A DNA stretch of 64,000 nt from Paenibacillus taichungensis (GCF_013359905.1 NZ_JABMCC010000112.1:434001-498000), one strand, 5' to 3'; counted from the stretch's first letter, positions 45,368-54,128 are shown. Translations and numbers: made by a program. The notes: a model not told the origin generated them from the sequence alone.

Positions 45368-46249
45368 TCATTGCATTCCTGCCTCTGCTGGAAGTGAATT
45401 ACTTCTTATCCCCACTGCTTTAATAACGAAATTGTAGGCTTTGGCAGAATCTATGCCGTTTAAAGTATAGCTGTAACTTGTTTGACCGCTGACCGCCGGC
45501 ACATACACGCTCCAATTCGTGCTGACTTTATCATTCTTCTCGTAAATCCGGTAACCTCGCACCGGCTCAGAGCTAGAAGCTAGCGCTTTCCACGAAAGAA
45601 CTGCACGGTTCGCTGACTGTCTTACTGCGCTTGGATTTTCGACTATTCCGGGTTTGACGTCAGTCCGTTTAATACTGTAAGCATCATAGACGGCAAGAGG
45701 TTTATCTTTAACTGCTGTGTAGGAATGTAAATTCAGCACGTCTCTTGTAATGGAGTCATCCATGAACATTTTCTTGTTGGGCTGATCGTTTTTTGCTGCA
45801 AAAAACGTGTCTGCATCTGGATTAAGAGCATAGAATTTCGAAGCGGCCGAGTTGCCCATTAGATATACGGTCCCTTTGGGATTCAGCACATTTCCTTGCT
45901 CATCGGTAATGACATTCTTAATAGGAACGTTATTCAGCATTTGAAAAGACCTCATATACATATGGTCATGTCCCTCAAACACCATATCCACACCCAGCTC
46001 ATCAAATACTGGAATCAGATATTTCCGGTAAAATTCTACACGTTCGCTTTCTGCCGAAGCATTATCTCCTGAAGAATAAGCTCCCTTATGCATAGAGACG
46101 AACTTCCACTTCTTATCGGTCTTTGCCACCTGATTCCGCATCCATCCCAATTGCTTCGTGAACTGAATATCCGCTTTGTACGGCTTGACCTCCCCTTCGT
46201 ACTGGGAATTGATTTGCATAAAAAGAGCATCGCCGTATTCGAAAGCATA
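45368..46249 (-). pseudogene. 5'-truncated calcineurin-like / purple acid phosphatase-type phosphoesterase
   Basis: About 290 residues remain of a metallophosphoesterase. The C-terminal metal motifs are present (VSMHKGAYSS and VFEGHDHMYMRS), and an FN3-like domain ends the protein. The N-terminal GD and GNHD/E metal-binding motifs are missing. Upstream of the first ATG (46219), which has no ribosome binding site, the family sequence YAFEYGDALF continues in frame and then hits a TAG at 46250-46252. The gene therefore lost its promoter, signal peptide and half of its active site. The C-terminal part is intact and still has its terminator. Confidence 0.75.
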
Positions 46250-46361
46250 CTAGCGTACCCTGCCGACATGTATAACGATAGAATATTAACATTCCGGTTA
46301 GTGAGATTACCTCATATACTCATTCGCCATTATGGATACCTTTTGAAAAATACCCATAATC

Positions 46362-46393
46362 GAGTAGGTGGGGGCGTCAAGCCCCTACCTCTC
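46362..46393. other. GC-rich hairpin at the truncation side of the phosphoesterase remnant
   Basis: AGGTGGGGGC (46366-46375) and GCCCCTACCT (46381-46390) pair with one wobble around GTCAA, extended by GAG/CTC. Its shape resembles the end hairpins of IS200/IS605-type elements, but no tnpA or tnpB remnant was seen. It may mark a past insertion or deletion event. Confidence 0.35.
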
Positions 46394-46416
46394 ACAATTC
46401 TTGGGTTTATTTATGT

Positions 46417-46446
46417 AAAGCCCACTAGACTTATCTAATGGACTTT
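46417..46446 (-). terminator. Hairpin terminator of the DeoR-nagA operon
   Basis: AAAGCCCACTAGA (46417-46429) pairs with TCTAATGGACTTT (46434-46446) with two wobbles and a four-base loop, 27 bases after the nagA stop. The T tail is short. Confidence 0.65.
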
Positions 46447-46473
46447 CTCTGTAGAATCGCAAATAATAGTGAT

Positions 46474-47616
46474 TTATAGAATTTGACCGCCCACCATCGT
46501 CCAGAGAACCTGAAATTCATCATCCAATAGGACCAGGTCGGCATCGAAACCAGAGGAAATTTCCCCCTTTTGTTGAAATCCAAGAATATTGGCCGGCGTA
46601 GTTGAAGCCATCTGTACGGCATCTATCAAGGGAATTCCTGTTTCGACAGTATAACGTAAGGCTTCATTCATGGTAACTGTACTGGAGGCCAGTGTATCAT
46701 CCTCCAGTCTTGCAATGCCACCCGATACCGTGACATGATGGCCTCCAAATAGATAATTCCCATCGCCCATACCCATTGCTTGTAAAGCATCTGTGATCAA
46801 GACCATTCCTTCAGGTCCTTTCAGGTTATGCATCAGTCGAATAATAGCAGGATGCAGATGGACATTATCCACAATAGCTTGAAGACTTACATGTTTCTCT
46901 TCAAAAGCAGCCACAATCAGACCCGGATCTCGATGATGGATCGGCCGCATGCCATTAAAACAATGCGTAACATGACTCGCACCTGATGTAAAGGCTTGTT
47001 TGGCTTCCTCATATGTGGCATCCGAATGAGCGATCGCTATAACTACTCCCTGTTCTTTCAAAAAGGAAATCAAGTCCATTCCTCCCGGCAGCTCGGGAGC
47101 AATAGTAACCATCTTAATGAGTGACCCTGCTTCCTGGAAAATGATCTTCATTTCTTCTATGTTAGGATGCCGCAAATACTTTTCATTTTGCATTCCTTTT
47201 CGCTTCGGGTTCAAATACGGCCCCTCTAAGTGAATCCCTGCGATCTTTGCTCCCACTTCTTGTCCTATTACACGCTTGACACTACGAATCATTTTTAGAA
47301 GATCCTCCATCGTAGAACTAACAGATGTAGCCAGAAATGAGGTACACCCCGTTAAAGCGCATTGGCGTGAAACTTCTTGAATACTTTCTTCAGTACCGTC
47401 CATCATATCAAAGCCATTGGCACCGTGGATATGAACATCTATCATCCCTGGGACTAGCAAATGTCCTCTCCCATCAATCCGTTCATACTCTCCTTCTAGC
47501 GTAGGAAGATCAGCTGTGTCTACCCTCATGATTTTCCCTTCAGAAATCCACACATTGGCTGATGGAACGATACGATTGCGAAGTGCCATTTGTACATTAT
47601 GCAAAATATAATCCAT
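46474..47616 (-). CDS. nagA: N-acetylglucosamine-6-phosphate deacetylase
   Basis: A 380-residue amidohydrolase that converts GlcNAc-6-P to GlcN-6-P. The motifs seen are PGMIDVHIHGANGFDMMDG, the metal Glu in GIHLEGPYLNPKRKGMQ, IAHSDATYEEA, THCFNGMRPIHHRDPG and the catalytic Asp in LITDALQAMG. It lies 26 bases after a DeoR regulator in a two-gene operon. nagB is not in the window, so GlcN-6-P deamination must be encoded elsewhere. Confidence 0.92.
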   Translation of the reverse strand: MDYILHNVQMALRNRIVPSANVWISEGKIMRVDTADLPTLEGEYERIDGRGHLLVPGMIDVHIHGANGFDMMDGTEESIQEVSRQCALTGCTSFLATSVSSTMEDLLKMIRSVKRVIGQEVGAKIAGIHLEGPYLNPKRKGMQNEKYLRHPNIEEMKIIFQEAGSLIKMVTIAPELPGGMDLISFLKEQGVVIAIAHSDATYEEAKQAFTSGASHVTHCFNGMRPIHHRDPGLIVAAFEEKHVSLQAIVDNVHLHPAIIRLMHNLKGPEGMVLITDALQAMGMGDGNYLFGGHHVTVSGGIARLEDDTLASSTVTMNEALRYTVETGIPLIDAVQMASTTPANILGFQQKGEISSGFDADLVLLDDEFQVLWTMVGGQIL

Positions 47617-47642
47617 AAAAATCCTCCTCTACCCGATGGTTA

Positions 47643-48428
47643 TCAGTCTTGCTTTCGAACCTCTTCATTTTCTTCCTGACACTCAATAACAGTGATGTTC
47701 TTCTGATCCAGAACTTCTCTGATCTCACTCGGGAGTTCCAGATTTGTGACTAAAATATCAACGAAATCAAAGTCCAGCCGATGAATAGATTTGCCGTTAA
47801 ATTTTGTGTGATCGGCTACTACGATAACCTGATCAGATCTTCTGGCCATTTCTTTCTTTACCCGGGCATCTTCTTCATATGGATAATAAAGTCCATCAGA
47901 CCGGATCGCCGATGCTCCAATGAAGGCTTTATCAGCACGAATTTCACTTAGTTTATCGATAATGGAAGAACCATATAAAAAGCGGTGCTTTACATTCAAG
48001 TAACCACCGAGAATATAGATTTGAAGATCCTCTCGATTGGACAAGATCCCTACGTTATCAATCGAGTGCGTGACCACCGTACAATTTTTTGCGCTAATTT
48101 GTTCTGCTACAAATTGCACCGTGGTTGATACGTCTAAAATCACAGTCTCATGGTCTTGGATAAGTTTTGCCCCAAACTTCCCTATTTTTTTCTTACTCTC
48201 GGATTCATCAATCAAACGATCCTGATAAGACAGCATTTCTTTCTGTAACTCAGGTAACGATAGCCCCCCATGAGTTCGAATCACAACGCCTTCTTGTACT
48301 AATCTAACAATATCCCTTCGTGCAGTATCCCTTGATACTTCAAACAGCGTACATATATCTGTAACACTCATCGATTGGTGTTGTTTCAAGTATTCGAGTA
48401 TTTTTAACAATCTTTCCTCTTGATACAC
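47643..48428 (-). CDS. DeoR-family transcriptional repressor of nagA
   Basis: A 261-residue regulator with an N-terminal helix-turn-helix (SVTDICTLFEVSRDTARRDIVRLVQEGVVIRTHGG) and a C-terminal sugar-phosphate sensor domain (VILDVSTTVQFVAEQI, ADKAFIGASAI, VVADHTKF). The GTG start has GGAGGTG about ten bases upstream. Two near-identical 13-base repeats overlap its promoter, which suggests autoregulation. The inducer may be an amino-sugar phosphate, given the nagA partner. Confidence 0.88.
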   Translation of the reverse strand: MYQEERLLKILEYLKQHQSMSVTDICTLFEVSRDTARRDIVRLVQEGVVIRTHGGLSLPELQKEMLSYQDRLIDESESKKKIGKFGAKLIQDHETVILDVSTTVQFVAEQISAKNCTVVTHSIDNVGILSNREDLQIYILGGYLNVKHRFLYGSSIIDKLSEIRADKAFIGASAIRSDGLYYPYEEDARVKKEMARRSDQVIVVADHTKFNGKSIHRLDFDFVDILVTNLELPSEIREVLDQKNITVIECQEENEEVRKQD

Positions 48429-48447
48429 AGTACATGCACCTCCTTTT

Positions 48448-48491
48448 AAGTAATTATAAGCATTATTTTAATTTTAGCAAGTTATTATAAG
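48448..48491 (-). promoter_or_regulatory. Promoter with twin operator repeats of the DeoR-nagA operon
   Basis: Two direct repeats, AAGTAATTATAAG (48448-48460) and AAGTTATTATAAG (48479-48491), are 12 of 13 identical and begin 31 bases apart, about three helical turns. A promoter TTGCTA (48475-48480), 16-base spacer, TATAAT (48453-48458) is read on the minus strand; its -10 lies inside the first repeat and its -35 touches the second. This fits a DeoR-type repressor bound to one face. Confidence 0.65.
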
Positions 48492-48532
48492 TAAATATTA
48501 AGTAAGTGCAAGTATTTTTCCTGACTTTTCAA

Positions 48533-48576
48533 TAAAAAAGACGTTAGCCAGATGAATTTACATCCGTTAACGTCTT
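48533..48576 (-). terminator. Intrinsic terminator after a decayed gene
   Basis: AAGACGTTA (48539-48547) and TAACGTCTT (48568-48576) flank an inner GATG/CATC pair; T6 follows on the minus strand. It lies about 30 bases after the stop of the remnant at 48607, so it probably belonged to that gene. Confidence 0.75.
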
Positions 48577-48606
48577 CATAAGTTAAGATTTACTGCTAAG
48601 AAAAAA

Positions 48607-48756
48607 TTAATGAATGGATTTCGGAGCCATTTGCTTATCAAATTGACTTAAATCACTCAGATAAATACGATCTTGAGTCCAATGGATTCCCAATAGGTTT
48701 TTTTAATGCTCGTTGCAGAATTGGACTTCACGCTTTTCACTCCCTTGGGACAGTTC
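48607..48756 (-). pseudogene. C-terminal remnant of an unidentified gene
   Basis: One minus-strand frame reads about 50 residues that look like a real protein tail (GIHWTQDRIYLSDLSQFDK and a final QMAPKSIH), interrupted by an in-frame TAA next to a run of seven A. A proper terminator follows. No start or upstream body exists in the 120 bases before the LysR gene. I do not recognise the family. The rest of 48429-48876 holds only the DeoR promoter and this terminator. Confidence 0.45.
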
Positions 48757-48876
48757 TTTTTGTTATAGTTTTGCCTGTGTTGCATTAACTCTTTGTAAGC
48801 AGTTTAAGCGTTTCAGTTAAACTAATCATTTCTTATTTGTAGTGATATAATAATGGCATAACGAAAGGAATGACGT

Positions 48877-49803
48877 GTGGATATGGAATTCAGACAACTT
48901 CAATATACGCTGCAGATTGCGGCAGAGCGGAATTTCTCCCGGGCAGCTGAGAAGCTGCACATTGCTCAGCCTTCTTTAAGTCAGCAGCTATCCAAACTTG
49001 AAAAGGAACTGGGCGTACTGTTATTTCAGCGTAATACCAGCACCGTGGAACTGACCCATGCAGGGGTGACTTTTGTAGAGCAGGCTCAGAAAATAATTGA
49101 TGCAGTCGAGCTGCTAAGACAGGAAATGTCGGACATCTCCCAGCTGCGCAAAGGTAAAGTCGTTGTAGGCAGCATGCCGATCACTGGCTCCCACCTGCTT
49201 CCGCATGTGCTTCCCGCATTTCAGCAGGCCTATCCCGAGATTGAAGTAACCTTGCTGGAAGACTCCGGGCTGACGCTTGAAAAGTTGACGGCTAGTGGCA
49301 AGGCTGACTTAAGCCTGCTCTCGCTCCCATTGCAGGAGCCAAGCCTATCTTATGTAACGATTGGTGAAGAGCGAATTGACTTGGCGGTTCCGCCAAATCA
49401 CCCTCTAGCACGCAGAGGAGATCCGGAGCATCCAGTTCCAGTACGGATGGAAGAGCTTCGAGATGAACCCTTTGTTGTGCTGAAGAAAGGACAAGGCTTC
49501 CGCAAACTTACATTTGATCTGTGTGAGGAAGCTGGGTTTGACCCCAATGTGGTATTTGAGAGTACAAATATTGAGACGGTGCAGTCACTAGTGGCTACAG
49601 GTATGGGGATTACACTGGTTCCGCGCTTTATTGCCCGTGCGCCCCGCAGTGAATTTGTTCCTGTTTACGTACCGCTAGCTGAGCCAACGCCCAGTCGTAC
49701 CCTTGTAGTTGCATACCGCCAAGGACGGGTTCTCTCCAAAGCCGCGGAGGCATTCATTCATACGTTTCAACAAACCGTAGCCGAGCTCTCTCAAGGAGAA
49801 TAA
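48877..49803 (+). CDS. LysR-family transcriptional regulator
   Basis: A 308-residue regulator with the N-terminal winged helix (FRQLQYTLQIAAERNFSRAAEKLHIAQPSLSQQLSKLEKELGVLLFQR) and a two-lobed effector domain (GKVVVGSMPITGSHLLPHVLPAF onward). The GTG at 48877 is six bases after AAAGGA; an ATG two codons later is the alternative. It stands alone between terminator-bounded blocks, with no divergent target gene. The closest candidate targets are unknown. Confidence 0.88.
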   Translation: MDMEFRQLQYTLQIAAERNFSRAAEKLHIAQPSLSQQLSKLEKELGVLLFQRNTSTVELTHAGVTFVEQAQKIIDAVELLRQEMSDISQLRKGKVVVGSMPITGSHLLPHVLPAFQQAYPEIEVTLLEDSGLTLEKLTASGKADLSLLSLPLQEPSLSYVTIGEERIDLAVPPNHPLARRGDPEHPVPVRMEELRDEPFVVLKKGQGFRKLTFDLCEEAGFDPNVVFESTNIETVQSLVATGMGITLVPRFIARAPRSEFVPVYVPLAEPTPSRTLVVAYRQGRVLSKAAEAFIHTFQQTVAELSQGE

Positions 49804-49847
49804 TTGGACGGTCAGCGAAATAGCACGCCATACATGGCAATAAAATA

Positions 49848-49883
49848 AACAAAGGCTTGACCCATAAGGGCCAAGCCTTTGTT
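49848..49883. terminator. Terminator after the LysR gene
   Basis: AACAAAGGCTTG (49848-49859) and CAAGCCTTTGTT (49872-49883) are perfect 12-bp arms. T-rich tails are present on both strands, stronger on the minus strand. Confidence 0.8.
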
Positions 49884-50022
49884 CTATACTCGTCTCCCGC
49901 ATCCGCAGGATAAAGTTCTTACATGGTATTAGCAGTACATCATCGTTACAGTACAATGTTGCTAAATCATCATTGAATTGTTAACGTAAAAACGTACATA
50001 TGAGAATTTCAAGTTTGGCGGT

Positions 50023-50208
50023 TTATTTTCGCAAATTACGTTCACTTGTCAGCCTGTTCTGTTGATTCACAAGGCGGCCTTCGTCCTGAACAGATTGTTC
50101 AGGTGGTGATAGCCCTCCTGCCCCATTCTCTAAGAATGGCCTCAAGTGATCTACCCTAGTGTTTTCCTGTTCCAGTCTCCTGAGCGTATCTTTCACATGG
50201 TTGTCCAT
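50023..50208 (-). CDS. Small hydrophilic protein of unknown function
   Basis: A 61-residue charged protein without a membrane segment or cysteine. The N-terminal half looks like an amphipathic helix (VKDTLRRLEQENTRVDHLR). The ATG has AAGGAGGATGATC upstream, one of the best ribosome binding sites in the region, which is the main reason for calling it. No family recognised. It follows mtnU on the same strand after 86 bases. Confidence 0.5.
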   Translation of the reverse strand: MDNHVKDTLRRLEQENTRVDHLRPFLENGAGGLSPPEQSVQDEGRLVNQQNRLTSERNLRK

Positions 50209-50294
50209 TGATTGATCATCCTCCTTGGTGACGGGATAGTTATCATTACCCGCCTCCCGGATGAATAAACACTTTATTGGAAAATTACAGATTT

Positions 50295-51113
50295 TTATTT
50301 GCTGCCAAAATAAATGCCAGGTCTACGGTCTTCGAATACCGGAATACGGCCACGAACCTCATCCACAAGTGAAGGACAGATAATTCCGGTCACGATCTCT
50401 TCTCCTTCTCCACCTTCAGCCACAATTTCACCCCAAGGATCAATAATGAGGGAATGCCCGAAAAATTCGGTGTCTCCGCTTTTCCCTACGCGATTGCAGG
50501 CAATAACGTACATCTGATTCTCAATGGCCCTTGCTGTAAGCAGTGTGCGCCAATGATGCAAGCGCGGGTTCGGCCATTCAGCGGGGACAATTAATGCTTT
50601 GGCTCCGTTCAAGGCAAGTGTTCGAGCAAGCTCAGGGAAACGGATATCGTAACAGATTGAAGCTCCAGCGGTGAGGCCGTTCTCCAATTCAAATATTTCC
50701 GGTTCTGCACCAGGCTGCAAATACTTCTCTTCATCCATCAGGCGGAACAAATGCAATTTATCGTAACGTGTCACCTGATTTCCTTCACTATTATAGGCGT
50801 ACATTGTATTGAAGATTTGGCCATCACGTTTCTCCGCAATGGAACCGCCAACGATGGAGATTCGATGTTTTTGGGCAAAAGTCGCGAGCCACTCTCTTGA
50901 TTTCTGGCCCTCCGGGTCAGCAAGCTCATGAATTTGTTCCAAAGCATATCCCGTATTCCACATCTCGGGCAGCACAGCCAATCCCAAGTCGGGAACCTGT
51001 TCTACCGCTCTTTCGAGCAAAGACTGCATATGTTTATGGTTGGCTTCAGGGTCTCCGATCTGAATATCGCCCTGAATCAGGGCTACACGCATTTCCCCTT
51101 GTTGTTCTGTCAT
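50295..51113 (-). CDS. mtnU: Nitrilase-family omega-amidase of methionine salvage
   Basis: A 272-residue carbon-nitrogen hydrolase. The catalytic triad is Glu in LAVLPEMWNTGY, Lys in RYDKLHLF and Cys in GASICYDIRFPEL. In Bacillus, MtnU is proposed to hydrolyse the keto-acid amide left when MtnE transaminates with glutamine. The ATG at 51113 follows AGGAG; three codons upstream is a GTG without proper spacing. mtnE lies 3.2 kb away, separated by two siderophore genes. The family call is firm; the mtnU name rests on neighbourhood. Confidence 0.8.
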   Translation of the reverse strand: MTEQQGEMRVALIQGDIQIGDPEANHKHMQSLLERAVEQVPDLGLAVLPEMWNTGYALEQIHELADPEGQKSREWLATFAQKHRISIVGGSIAEKRDGQIFNTMYAYNSEGNQVTRYDKLHLFRLMDEEKYLQPGAEPEIFELENGLTAGASICYDIRFPELARTLALNGAKALIVPAEWPNPRLHHWRTLLTARAIENQMYVIACNRVGKSGDTEFFGHSLIIDPWGEIVAEGGEGEEIVTGIICPSLVDEVRGRIPVFEDRRPGIYFGSK

Positions 51114-51161
51114 AACCAGCACTCCTCTGAACCGTAATACCTATAATCATAGCTTGATCAT

Positions 51162-52808
51162 TCAAACATCTGCAACCTGTTTTCGTTCTGAACTCCTACA
51201 TAATAACTCGGGCAACAAAGTTAACAAACGGTTGCTCGTCAGTGCATCGCCCAAATTCCATGTTGTTTCTTCCACTTCGTACACCTGCCCCTTCTGCACG
51301 GCTGTAAGTGCTCGCCAGTTTGGACTCTGCATCAACTTCTCTGTGGCCTGCATTGCAATAACGTCTTCAGGAAGCAAGACAAATATATGGTCACCGGCAT
51401 ACTGACGAATCGCTTCAGACGAAATTTCCTTATACGCTCTGCCCGCGACAAGCGCCTCCTTCACTTTCGTAACGGGCCTGAATCCCATCGGATGATACAA
51501 GAGTGAGGCCAGACCAATATTGCCCATGACAAATAATCGGGCACCCCGATGATAGGTGAATACGGACACCGTTTCCCCCGGTTCAATTGAAGCATGAATC
51601 TTCATCCACATCTTTTCCATACGTTGCTGATAGGAGGAGAGCCATTTTTCAGCTTCTGATTGCTTGCCAAACCAGCTTCCCACCCTACAAATTCGATCTT
51701 CCAGCGTTGCATGAGAGTTATATGCCAGTGTGGGTGCTATTCGGGAAAATTGTTCATATTGTTGTTCGTTAGTGCTATCGAAAATGATCAGGTCTGGCCT
51801 CATCCGGACTGCCTCTTCCACATTAACCGGGGCAAACGCATCATAGGCCTGATCTCCTAATAAACCAATGCCCAGCACTTGCAAATCTCCACCGGAATCA
51901 CCATAAAACATAATTCGCTCGGGCTGTGACGGAATATTCACATCATGACCCAACCAATCCTGAACCAGTGTTTGTTGCTGAATAGATCGGTCATATTGAC
52001 GAGGCGATAATCCGGTCATTTGACGAAAACGCCTGCTGAAATAATACTCATCCTTAAAACCCACCCGGGTTGCTATATCCCGAAGCGGTTCATCGGATTT
52101 GCGCAACCAATCCTTAGCATGTTTAATTCGTACATGGTTCACATAATCAAGCGGCCTGTGGCCTGTTAATTGTCTGAACAAGTTTGTATATTGCACGGGT
52201 CGGATATCTGCAAGACGGGCCAGTTTCGTTACTGTGATTTCTTCAGCGTAATGATCTTCTACATATTGAATTGTACTGTGTAGTCTGGATTCCATGCTCT
52301 GCTCTGTTTTTGCTGAAGTGTACCGGGTGATGATCATCTCCATCCATCTCTGAAACTGTGCATTCAAATGGCTATATTCGGCATCTGTTTGATAATCCCG
52401 AATGGCATACAATTGCTCCAACAGCCCACTTAACGGGGCATAAGGATAGCCATTCAATTGATTTCTATGTTCGAATACAGGGCGCGTATACTGTTCCGGA
52501 TCTCCCGTCAACACATGAATAACATCAAATGATATCACCATATATTTCAATTTCAATCGGTTTCCATGTTCAATCTGGTACCCTTCACCCGGAGAAAGCG
52601 GGTAAACACATCCGGTGGTAAAAGGAAACTGTTCATATCCTATATATAAGCGACCTTCACCTTCTTCGCAGATCAAAAATGTATGTTTATCACATGCCAC
52701 TTCCAGCATCACCTGTTCTGGTTGTTCAATTCGTTGTTCCAGATGATCCAGCCGAAACATGAATGCTGAAAAATACAACCCTCTGGCATCGGCATTCAAA
52801 GCCTGCAT
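51162..52808 (-). CDS. Btr-like AraC regulator fused to a siderophore-binding domain
   Basis: A 548-residue fusion: an N-terminal cupin-like region (about 1-150), an AraC double helix-turn-helix (about 175-275, with ITVTKLARLADIRPVQYTNLFRQLTG and FKDEYYFSRRFRQMTGLSPRQYDR) and a C-terminal periplasmic-binding-protein fold (about 285-540). B. subtilis Btr has this layout and activates siderophore uptake genes when it binds ferri-bacillibactin in the cytoplasm. The C-terminal domain resembles the lipoprotein encoded next door. A Fur-type box lies 25 bases before the start. The ribosome binding site is GAGGTG. Confidence 0.88.
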   Translation of the reverse strand: MQALNADARGLYFSAFMFRLDHLEQRIEQPEQVMLEVACDKHTFLICEEGEGRLYIGYEQFPFTTGCVYPLSPGEGYQIEHGNRLKLKYMVISFDVIHVLTGDPEQYTRPVFEHRNQLNGYPYAPLSGLLEQLYAIRDYQTDAEYSHLNAQFQRWMEMIITRYTSAKTEQSMESRLHSTIQYVEDHYAEEITVTKLARLADIRPVQYTNLFRQLTGHRPLDYVNHVRIKHAKDWLRKSDEPLRDIATRVGFKDEYYFSRRFRQMTGLSPRQYDRSIQQQTLVQDWLGHDVNIPSQPERIMFYGDSGGDLQVLGIGLLGDQAYDAFAPVNVEEAVRMRPDLIIFDSTNEQQYEQFSRIAPTLAYNSHATLEDRICRVGSWFGKQSEAEKWLSSYQQRMEKMWMKIHASIEPGETVSVFTYHRGARLFVMGNIGLASLLYHPMGFRPVTKVKEALVAGRAYKEISSEAIRQYAGDHIFVLLPEDVIAMQATEKLMQSPNWRALTAVQKGQVYEVEETTWNLGDALTSNRLLTLLPELLCRSSERKQVADV

Positions 52809-52832
52809 GGTGGTTCACCTCGTTTTTTAAAA

Positions 52833-52847
52833 TGAGAATGATTATCA
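52833..52847 (-). promoter_or_regulatory. Fur-type box of the Btr-like gene
   Basis: TGAGAATGATTATCA matches the Fur consensus at 13 of 14 positions and overlaps a perfect palindrome AGAATGAT/ATCATTCT. A perfect TATAAT at 52866-52871 lies just upstream on the minus strand, so the box is in a downstream roadblock position. Confidence 0.75.
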
Positions 52848-52914
52848 TTCTATCTGTATGAACTGATTATAAGCGAGCTTTTGTCATTAATCCAGATCTG
52901 GCTGTAATCAGCAC

Positions 52915-52953
52915 AAAAAAGAGCATTCAACGAAATGTTGAAGGCTCTTTTTT
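52915..52953. terminator. Terminator between the binding protein and Btr-like genes
   Basis: AAAAAAGAGC plus TTCAAC pairs with GTTGAA plus GCTCTTTTTT around a five-base loop. T6 follows on either strand. It ends the lipoprotein gene, so the Btr-like gene has its own promoter. Confidence 0.85.
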
Positions 52954-53011
52954 AGTCGGCATTTTCGTTCTTAATCCAATACAATATTATGATGTATCTA
53001 TCTATAAACGA

Positions 53012-54028
53012 CTATTGAATCATCTGTTTCGGCAACTCTTTCAAAAGCCATTCTCTTGAAGTTGCGTCACTTGAAGCCTTGACCAGATCAAAGCGATATA
53101 CTTTTCCTTCTTTTACAGCGGGCAGGTTCTTCCAAATCGGGCTATCCAGCAATTCTTTGGTGGACTGCTTCGCATCATCCGTTACTGGATCCAGTATAAA
53201 TACGCGATCACCTGCTATTTCAGGCAGCTTTTCAGTAGAAATCTCAGCAAAGCCCATTCCTTCATCTAACACTTTCTGAATTTCCGCGGTTGGCTTCATC
53301 CCATCGGCTCCATATAATAACTGTGGCAATCCTGCTCCGGCCATTACAAACAGTCGATTACCAGGATACATGGTGAATACCGAAGCCGTTTCCCCTTCTT
53401 TCAGTCCATTCTCATGAAGCTGCTTCCACATCTCTTCCGTTGCTTGTTGATGGGCCGTGATCCAAGCTTCCGCTTCCGGCTTTTTGTTCAAAAGATCGCC
53501 AAGAATACGCATGCGGTCGTCCAATGACGCAAATGAATCAAAGGTAACCGTTGGCGCAACCTTCGAGATTTGATCATATTGTGCCTCATCGCTATTCGAG
53601 AAAATGATCAGATCAGGATTCAAGGTAAGCGCCTTTTCAACACTCAACGGGAAACCCACATCTTCCGCTTGGGCGACCTGATCATCATATACTGTTCCCT
53701 CCTGACGAAGAATACCTACAGGTACAACGCCCAGCGCTAGCAAGTCCCCTGTAACTTCACCATGATAAATTACACGCTTCGGCGTAACCGGAACCTCTAC
53801 ATCATGGCCTGTCCAGTCCTTGAACATCCGGGTTTCACCCTCACTGTTATCTGCGGATGCCGACTGATCCTGATTGGACTGATCTTCGTTTGTCTGTGTT
53901 TCATTGACCGTTTTGGAATCATCCGTTCCGGCAGACGGAGTTGAAGTCTGATTTCCACAAGCCAGCAGAAGAATGGATAACCATGTAACCGTCAATAATA
54001 CTGCCGTATTTCGTATACCCTTTTTCAT
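53012..54028 (-). CDS. Siderophore-binding lipoprotein (FeuA/YfiY-type)
   Basis: A 338-residue class III substrate-binding lipoprotein. The lipobox LLAC puts the lipidated Cys at residue 24. An acidic Ser/Gln linker and two lobes joined by a long helix follow, with GHDVEVPVTPKRVIYHGEVTGDLLALGVVPVG at the start and ALTLNPDLIIFSN later. Such proteins hand ferric siderophores to an ABC permease, but no permease or ATPase gene is adjacent. It is paralogous to the C-terminal half of the Btr-like regulator next to it. A Fur-type box and promoter lie upstream. The ribosome binding site is GGGGGAG. Confidence 0.88.
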   Translation of the reverse strand: MKKGIRNTAVLLTVTWLSILLLACGNQTSTPSAGTDDSKTVNETQTNEDQSNQDQSASADNSEGETRMFKDWTGHDVEVPVTPKRVIYHGEVTGDLLALGVVPVGILRQEGTVYDDQVAQAEDVGFPLSVEKALTLNPDLIIFSNSDEAQYDQISKVAPTVTFDSFASLDDRMRILGDLLNKKPEAEAWITAHQQATEEMWKQLHENGLKEGETASVFTMYPGNRLFVMAGAGLPQLLYGADGMKPTAEIQKVLDEGMGFAEISTEKLPEIAGDRVFILDPVTDDAKQSTKELLDSPIWKNLPAVKEGKVYRFDLVKASSDATSREWLLKELPKQMIQ

Positions 54029-54071
54029 TTCTATTTCTCCCCCTAATAAGTGCTTCGTTCCTATTCACAAA

Positions 54072-54128
54072 TGATATTGATTATCATTATCGAATATTAT
54101 CATAAAACAGGATTTCCCCTAATCTCAA
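54072..54128 (-). promoter_or_regulatory. Fur-controlled promoter of the siderophore-binding lipoprotein
   Basis: On the minus strand TTGAGA (54123-54128), an 18-base spacer and TATGAT (54099-54104) form the promoter. TGATATTGATTATCA (54072-54086), 13 of 14 to the Fur consensus, lies just downstream of the expected start site. Confidence 0.75.
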
